Origin: Lepisosteus oculatus
Lineage: Eukaryota; Chordata; Actinopteri; Semionotiformes; Lepisosteidae
Assembly: GCF_040954835.1 (NCBI RefSeq)
Contig: NC_090697.1
Location: 27,459,001 to 27,523,000, forward strand
DNA length: 64,000 bases
Reading direction: 5' to 3'
Made by a program: the position numbers and the translations under genes. The notes under the pieces were generated by a model that saw only the letters and a program-made list of their open reading frames with translations, made no database searches and had not been told where the DNA came from. Below are positions 60,001 to 64,000 of the stretch, piece after piece; position 1 is the first letter of the stretch, and each line of letters begins with the position of its first letter.

Positions 60001-63000
60001 CTGTTTCAAAGTACCGTCTTTAAGGGAGCTTTAAAAAGCAGCATCCAAAATGTTTGCCTTCCTGGACAGTTTGTGTGTCCATAAAATAGGCCGAGTCTGT
60101 TTTGATCTGTCAATCTCTGTACCTGGAGTGGAGAGGCCAGGTCTTGTGAGAAGACGGAAGCAAAGACTTTGGTTTGTATTCTGTTCGTGCGCAACCTGCT
60201 TGGGGATGATGGTAACTATGGAAACAAAAGCTTCCAGGCCGAAGGCTTGAAGGTTCTTTGTGTGTGTCATCTCACCAGCTGGAAGCTCTTTCCAGGAAAG
60301 CTCCTCTCCTTGCCATATCATTCTGCCATCTCATTTGACTCATTAAGGCAGGACTCAGATCCTGATGAGTTAGAAGTTAATTGATTTGGGGATCTCATTC
60401 AGCTGTTTCTAGAAATAAACCAGGATATCGGCTTCAACAACATGGCTGGGCAGCTTGATCCATGCTCCCACCTCCCTTTGTCCAGAGAAGTGTCTCCTGT
60501 CCTGACTGGAGGATCCAGTGGTTTCTTGAAAGAAAACAGCATGTTGGCTTCAACAACATGACTATTTTGTAAAGAAGTACCTCCTGTTCTCGGTTTAAAA
60601 TGCACTTCCACCTGTGCCTTCTGGTTCTTGTTTCTCCGTTTCCTCTGAGTCAGGACCAGGAAGGCTATGATTAGCAGGGCTCTCTCTCTCTCTTTTTCGA
60701 CTGGAGTCGCATTTAAGCCCACTGTCCTTCTGCTAACTTGAGTTAACAAATACTCCGAGCCGCTTGGTGCCAGAGTAGTGACCTAATGGAGGCCAAGTGT
60801 TTTCTTTTTGTGTTCATTGCTGTTTTGAATTGTAAATGTGCTGATTTTCTGCTCCCAGCGGCCTGTTTTAAAAAGTGGTAGGACCTGGGATGATACTGCA
60901 GCCCCAGAGCATGCAGGACAGGCTTTACGGCCTGGCGATGTTCATATGGTAGCCCGTCTCACGTTTGATCTTCATTGCACTGCTCTGAGCAGGGGAGGAG
61001 GCTCAGCCAGTGTTTGTGTTTCCCTGCAGATCTCCTACCATGGCAGCAATGAGGGAGGGGAGAGCGAGGACTCGGAGGGGGAGAACCAGGAGCTCGTGCA
61101 GATCGACAGGGGTGAGCGTAGCAGTTCTCACGCCTGATACTGTCGGCATGTCAAAGAAATATAAAAAGAAATCCTCACAAAGGCGTCCCCTACTGGCTTT
61201 CTTGCCGTTGTAGGTAACGTATGGTCCTACACTTCAGGTGTGTTGTAAATAACATTCAGCAGCAGACTGGGGCTCAGATTAATTTGAGAATGGTGTTCAG
61301 AATAGTATACGATTGAAGACATCCCCTATTCATCTAGGTTTGAGACCTGCTAATCACACCCTTACTAGTTACCTTTACCCTTACTAATTGCTTTCCATTC
61401 AGCTCAACCAGTCTCTTCTTTTCCTTGCCTTCTCTGCTACTTAAAAATGCTCACAGTCAGCAGCTAAGGGAAATGCAAACAAAGAGGCAAGTGAGAGGGA
61501 GCTGTCTGCATGGCAGGTGGAAGGGCTTGTTATCACTTGTTATTGCTGTTACTACTCTATTACAGAACGTACTCACTTGTTATTACTTCTCTTGATGAAC
61601 AGGGCTGAATATATTGGCTGTGTCTGGTCTTGAGCACTAATAAGGAGCACACTTTTACACATAGAGTTTTAGGGGTATGGAACAAGCTACCCATGGGTCG
61701 TGGGTTGGGGAGTGGCCTTCCGTACTAAAAGCTCCTCTCTTTGGTGACCCCTGCAGAGAGGAGAAGGAATTGCGGGCTGACCCCTCTAGCTACAAGCCAG
61801 CAGCACAACCAGGAGGCGCTGTCCCCGGCGCGGCTCCGCAGGCTGCGGCTGCTGCTGGACCCCGGGCTGGACCGCCACAGTTCGGAGGAGGAGCTGGAGC
61901 GCATCAGCCGGGACTTCCTGCAGCCGCCCGGGGAGGGCAGGAAGTGGAGCCTGCGGCAGGCTGGCGGGCCCGGGTGGTACGGGGAGCCGAGCACCTCCTC
62001 CAGCGACGAGGAAGTGAAGGATCTCTGCGAGCTGGCGGAGCGCGACCCCTGCCTGGCCACCTCCTCCAGCCCCGTGCTCTTCAGTGCCTCCCCGCCACAC
62101 AGACTCAAGCCCCTGGTCCGGGGTCAGGCCCGGCCCATCATCCTGGCTCATCTGGACCAGCCAGCGCCGTATAGACGACACCGGCACGGCTCCAGAGGGG
62201 AGCAGCGAAGGCCCAGCTTGGACCTAGAGAAGATGCAGCAGGTACAGTCTGGGGTTCGATTCTTTGCTTTCTTCCTCCTTCCCTCCCTGCTATTGTTTGT
62301 GACCTCCATCGCCCTTGTGCAGCTTTTTTGTTTTCCTTAGCAATCTCTCTCCTCTTTCCTCATGCCTTTCCTAGGAATGGTAGACCTAAAGGCCGTTTTT
62401 TTCCCATGTTTTCCTGAAGTAGAAAGGACAACACCAATGAGTGCAGAGATATTTGTGTCCCAGGTGAGGGGGCTGGGGGTTGTTCGAGGTGGGTAACCCC
62501 AGTTAGGACTCCCAAGATGGCCCCCTCTGCCCCAGCTGTCGCTGTTGAAGAAGACGGCAGTTGGGAACAGCGGCTTGTGCTGCAGATGCAGAGCGCTGCC
62601 CTTCGCCAAGGTGGGGCTGGAAACGGGGCTGTCCCCTCCGAGCGGGGCACGCCGCCCCTGCTAGCGTGTGGTCCCCCGGGGGGCTGGGGAAGAACGGCAG
62701 ATGTCCTCTCTACCCCTGCGAAAGCTGAAGAGACTGAAAGCAGGGCCAAACCTAACAATAACTCAGAAGCCGGCCGGTCCCGCGGCCTTCAGATCCAACA
62801 GCCTCCAGGGTCCAGGCTGACAGACGAGGGGTTGTGGGGGGTCCATATGTCTCTGGGAGAGTGCGGAGAGGCTGAACAGATGACGGGGTGTCGGGGGGCG
62901 ATGAGTGGCGGCAGGCCCACAAAGCGGGGACCAGGGGGCCGCCCAGTCAAGTGGAATGGGATGGATGGAATGGGACAATAGGGGGCCCGTGTGGCGGCTT

Positions 63001-64000
63001 CGCACGCAGTCTCACGTTAACCCTTCGTTACCCCTTCTCTGTGCGCAGTCTTGGAGGAAGGGGTGTCTTTGAAGCAACTTGCCAGTCAGGCTCGCTGTGA
63101 GCCAGTACTGGGAATGACACGATGTCTGCATCTGCTGGCATTGTATAATAGGGGAAAATACTTGTTGGAGGTCGTCTGCATGGCACATGTCACGAGGTGG
63201 GCTAAAAAATCTGTGGTTCATCGTGTTGTAACGCGTGACGAAGCACCTTTGTGTGAAGTGTGGCGTATCTGAGTGCTCTATGTTATTGCTGCAGCCCAAT
63301 CCACCTCCCCCACTTGTATTCTGCGAGGCGCAGAGCAGACTCTGAAGACGCTCTGGCCAGGCCCCGAGCCAGTGACACCCGACCCCCTCCCCCACACCAC
63401 CTCCCCGCACCTCCTCAGTTTTGCGTTACCAGATCTGCACTAGTTTAGCTGGAGGACAGCCTTCTAACCTCTCAGAAAGAAGGTGTCTGGATGGGTGTTT
63501 CTCTGATTTTGTGTTTTATTTATTTTTTGTAAAAGAAAACGGTGAAATCTTGAAATCCCTGAAGCCAGCGTTGCTTTAACACCCGTTGCCTGGTGGCTGG
63601 GGAACATGCACATTGCAAACTATGCTGTGCTATCCTGGAAATCGGTCAAAAAAGAGCAGCCAGAATAAATTCAAGACTGAAAGTTGTGTGTCGCACAGTG
63701 CGTGTGGATGTGCTAAAAAGCAGAGAGGCTTTTGGAGCTCAAAACGCAGAAAAGCTCATTTAAATTGTGGCTGCTTTATACTTGAAGTGGAAAACAGGAC
63801 ACACACTTTACAAGCTGATTTAGGATTGAAAAGATACTGAGTATGTGGAACAACTTACCAAGCTATGCTATGGAAGCTGACTCACTGGAATGCGTCAAGA
63901 AACAGCCTGACGGGATAACTAATCAATCTTGTGAGGCTGCGTGGAGCCTGAGACACTCTTACTTTGAGCTTGGTTGGTTTTGTTTGCAGAAGAAGAACTA
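44964..64000 (+). CDS. Unrecognised multi-exon protein gene, 5' part (four exons, runs off window)
   Basis: Four exons (44964-45032, 61030-61111, 61757-62241, 63990-64000 and beyond) join in frame: exit phases 0, 1 and 0 match the entry phases. All borders are GT-AG. About 215 residues are visible. The N-terminus MLKTLTKKLRRQSLNE is basic. A short acidic stretch follows (SNEGGESEDSEGENQE), then a Ser/Arg-rich, probably disordered region with SSSDEE and RHSSEEELERISRD. No signal peptide, membrane segment or known domain is visible. I do not recognise the family; it may be the disordered N-terminus of a larger signalling or cytoskeletal protein. Confidence 0.75.
46455..46775 (+). repeat. CCAT/CCCT-type degenerate microsatellite
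   Basis: Irregular repeats of CATCC, CATTC and CTGTC variants fill the region. They keep a long open frame whose product is Ser/Pro/His/Ile-rich and is not a protein gene. Confidence 0.9.
48385..48660 (+). repeat. Minisatellite, about 34-bp unit
   Basis: About eight units contain TTGCACAGATTCGCAT and CAGTCATACTCGTAC, with small changes between units. The array is open in two frames, which produces long spurious ORFs. Confidence 0.9.
49420..50110 (+). repeat. Dispersed CA-rich repeats related to the 48.4-kb minisatellite
   Basis: CGTACACTTGCACAGAATTG near 49420 and several CACAGAATCTCACAC blocks at 49970-50100 share the CTTGCACAGA core with the array about 1 kb upstream. Units are less regular here. 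Confidence 0.6.
51149..52180 (+). mobile_element. Decayed Tc1-like transposon
   Basis: The left end TATAGGGTGTGGACACAAAA and the right end (reverse complement TACAGAGGGTTTGAAAAG) form imperfect inverted repeats. In between, the plus strand translates in pieces to a Tc1 transposase: AVKYGGRSVIVWAAIPWESL and FPQDVPIFQDDN (second catalytic Asp), with several stops and a shortened middle. The copy is about 1.03 kb, shorter than an intact element. Confidence 0.85.
53175..53400 (-). repeat. CR1-like LINE 3'-end copy, duplicated
   Basis: Two blocks with GTTCCACACTCCCACAA and TTTGTGTAAA lie in succession, with GATGTTTCTTGAAGTCAGG between them, in reverse orientation. Confidence 0.75.
54525..54730 (+). 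repeat. CR1-like LINE 3'-end copy
   Basis: GAAGTGTGTTTTAAAACTGA, TTCTTCACACAAAGGGTTG, TGGAACAAGGTACCCAGCC and GATGAGATC blocks, ending CTTTCTTATG. Confidence 0.8.
55240..55440 (+). repeat. CR1-like LINE 3'-end copy
   Basis: CACTTAACGCAAAGGGTTG, GCTGATACCCTGGTTAG and CAATTAACTACCAAACAGGC, then GGTTAAATGGCCTCC. Confidence 0.7.
55942..57367 (-). mobile_element. Decayed Tc1-like transposon, both ends present
   Basis: The left end TACAGTACTTTGCAGAAGTG and the right end (reverse TACAGTGACTTCCAAAAG) bound about 1,426 bp. Minus-strand translation near 56762-57016 gives AEMGENVQESTISWTLHKGE, the second HTH part of a Tc1 transposase; further frames (56456-56716) are degraded. Multiple stops and frameshifts are present. 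Confidence 0.8.
57830..58158 (+). mobile_element. ATCC-type tRNA-SINE copy
   Basis: The head GGCGGCACAGTGCTGCGGTG, GTTAGCATTGCTGCCCTGC, TCCAAAGACTTACTGGTAGG and GGGATTGGCTCTAGC, ending GGGGTTAGAAAATGATC; nearly full length. Confidence 0.85.
58895..58932 (+). repeat. Short SINE fragment identical to part of the 57.83-kb SINE
   Basis: CCAAAGACTTACTGGTAGG and ATAAT repeat the middle of the SINE about 0.9 kb upstream. Confidence 0.5.
60365..60625 (-). repeat. CR1-like LINE 3'-end copy
   Basis: In reverse: GATTTGGGGATCTCATTCAG, TTCAACAACATGGCTGGG, CATGCTCCCACC and TTAAAATGCACTTCCAC. Confidence 0.75.
61030..61111 (+). CDS. Exon 2 of the unrecognised gene
   Basis: It follows the acceptor TTTCCCTGCAG and encodes ISYHGSNEGGESEDSEGENQ and ELVQIDR, then one base of a split Glu codon. 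The donor is GTGAGC. The segment is acidic and Ser-rich. Codon-third positions are GC-rich, unlike the surrounding intron. Confidence 0.8.
61757..62241 (+). CDS. Exon 3 of the unrecognised gene (large, Ser/Arg-rich)
   Basis: It follows CCCCTGCAG and completes the split Glu codon, then runs 161 codons to DLEKMQQ and a GTACAG donor. It is Ser/Arg/Pro-rich with acidic clusters (SSSDEEVKDLCELAERD) and likely kinase sites. GC at third positions is high. Several alternative frames are open here because of GC richness; this frame fits the phases of both neighbours. Confidence 0.82.
62242..63989 (+). other. Intron 3 of the unrecognised gene
   Basis: The intron is GC-rich in its first 800 bp, with a CCCAGG-type stretch and open frames that show no homology. 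A CR1-like copy lies near its end. It ends TTTGTTTGCAG, a good acceptor. Confidence 0.65.
63630..63935 (+). repeat. CR1-like LINE 3'-end copy
   Basis: GGTCAAAAAAGAGCAGCCAG, GTGGAACAACTTACCAAGC and AGAAACAGCCTGACGGGATA are diverged blocks of the shared repeat. Confidence 0.6.
63990..64000 (+). CDS. Exon 4 of the unrecognised gene (first 11 nt, cut by window end)
   Basis: AAG AAG AAC TA directly follows a strong acceptor (TTTGCAG). Phase 0 entry is consistent with exon 3. Only KKN plus part of a codon is visible. Confidence 0.6.

Larger units (their letters stand above)
45033..61029 (+). other. Intron 1 of the unrecognised gene (about 16 kb)
   Basis: It holds minisatellites (46.45, 48.38 and 49.4-50.1 kb), two decayed Tc1 elements (51.15 and 55.94 kb), a SINE (57.83 kb) and CR1-like 3' copies. 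The stretches 45.0-46.4, 50.2-51.1, 52.2-53.15 and 58.2-60.35 kb show nothing I can assign. No further coding exon of this gene was recognised, though short exons could be missed. Confidence 0.6.

Noticed and set aside
61677..62187. Overlapping long ORFs on both strands around exon 3 of the right-hand gene
   Set aside because: They are GC-driven shadows; only the frame beginning at 61757 fits the phase of exons 2 and 4.
62517..62981. 154-residue plus-strand ORF in intron 3 of the right-hand gene
   Set aside because: Low-complexity Gly/Arg/Pro composition in GC-rich intron DNA; no splice partners in phase and no known domain.

Overview
This window is vertebrate nuclear DNA, most likely from a ray-finned fish. 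The evidence is short exons with GT-AG introns, vertebrate orthologues in a conserved order, and repeats typical of fish genomes: CR1-type LINE 3' ends ending in TTCTTATG-like tails, several tRNA-derived SINE families, and Tc1 transposons of different ages. The species cannot be fixed from sequence alone; a non-teleost such as gar, bowfin, sturgeon or bichir fits the repeat mix but is a guess.

Layout. 1-687 holds the end of the ribokinase gene RBKS (+). Tail to tail with it is a complete MRPL33 gene (-), reconstructed as four small coding exons (8405-8426, 6286-6304, 4867-4973, 3132-3181) that encode a 65-residue mitochondrial ribosomal protein. The RBKS/MRPL33 pair is also adjacent and convergent in human, so this is conserved synteny. 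From about 8.5 to 44.9 kb there is no convincing spliced protein gene. The key functional element there is a complete selenocysteine tRNA gene (20965-21051, -) with a TATA box, a PSE-like element and an octamer upstream, the layout of a type 3 Pol III promoter. Around it lie CpG-rich promoter-like islands (10.3, 13.6, 20.8 and 44.3 kb), LINE, SINE and LTR copies, and one apparently intact Tc1 element (30596-32225) with an open 339-residue transposase. From 44.96 kb to the right edge is the 5' part of a multi-exon protein gene (+). Its four exons agree in reading phase, but I do not recognise the product; its 16-kb first intron carries minisatellites and dead transposons.

The most unusual structure is a tandem array at 13929-14470. 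Each unit of about 62 bp carries two different 14-bp palindromes, CATATCGCGATATG and CATGTCGCGACATG, in strict alternation. Other notable items are a 19-nt microexon in MRPL33, a polyadenylated retrocopy nested in a SINE, a SINE nested in a Tc1 element, two solo LTRs 97 bp apart, and a SINE that interrupts a small ORF with a 14-bp target duplication.
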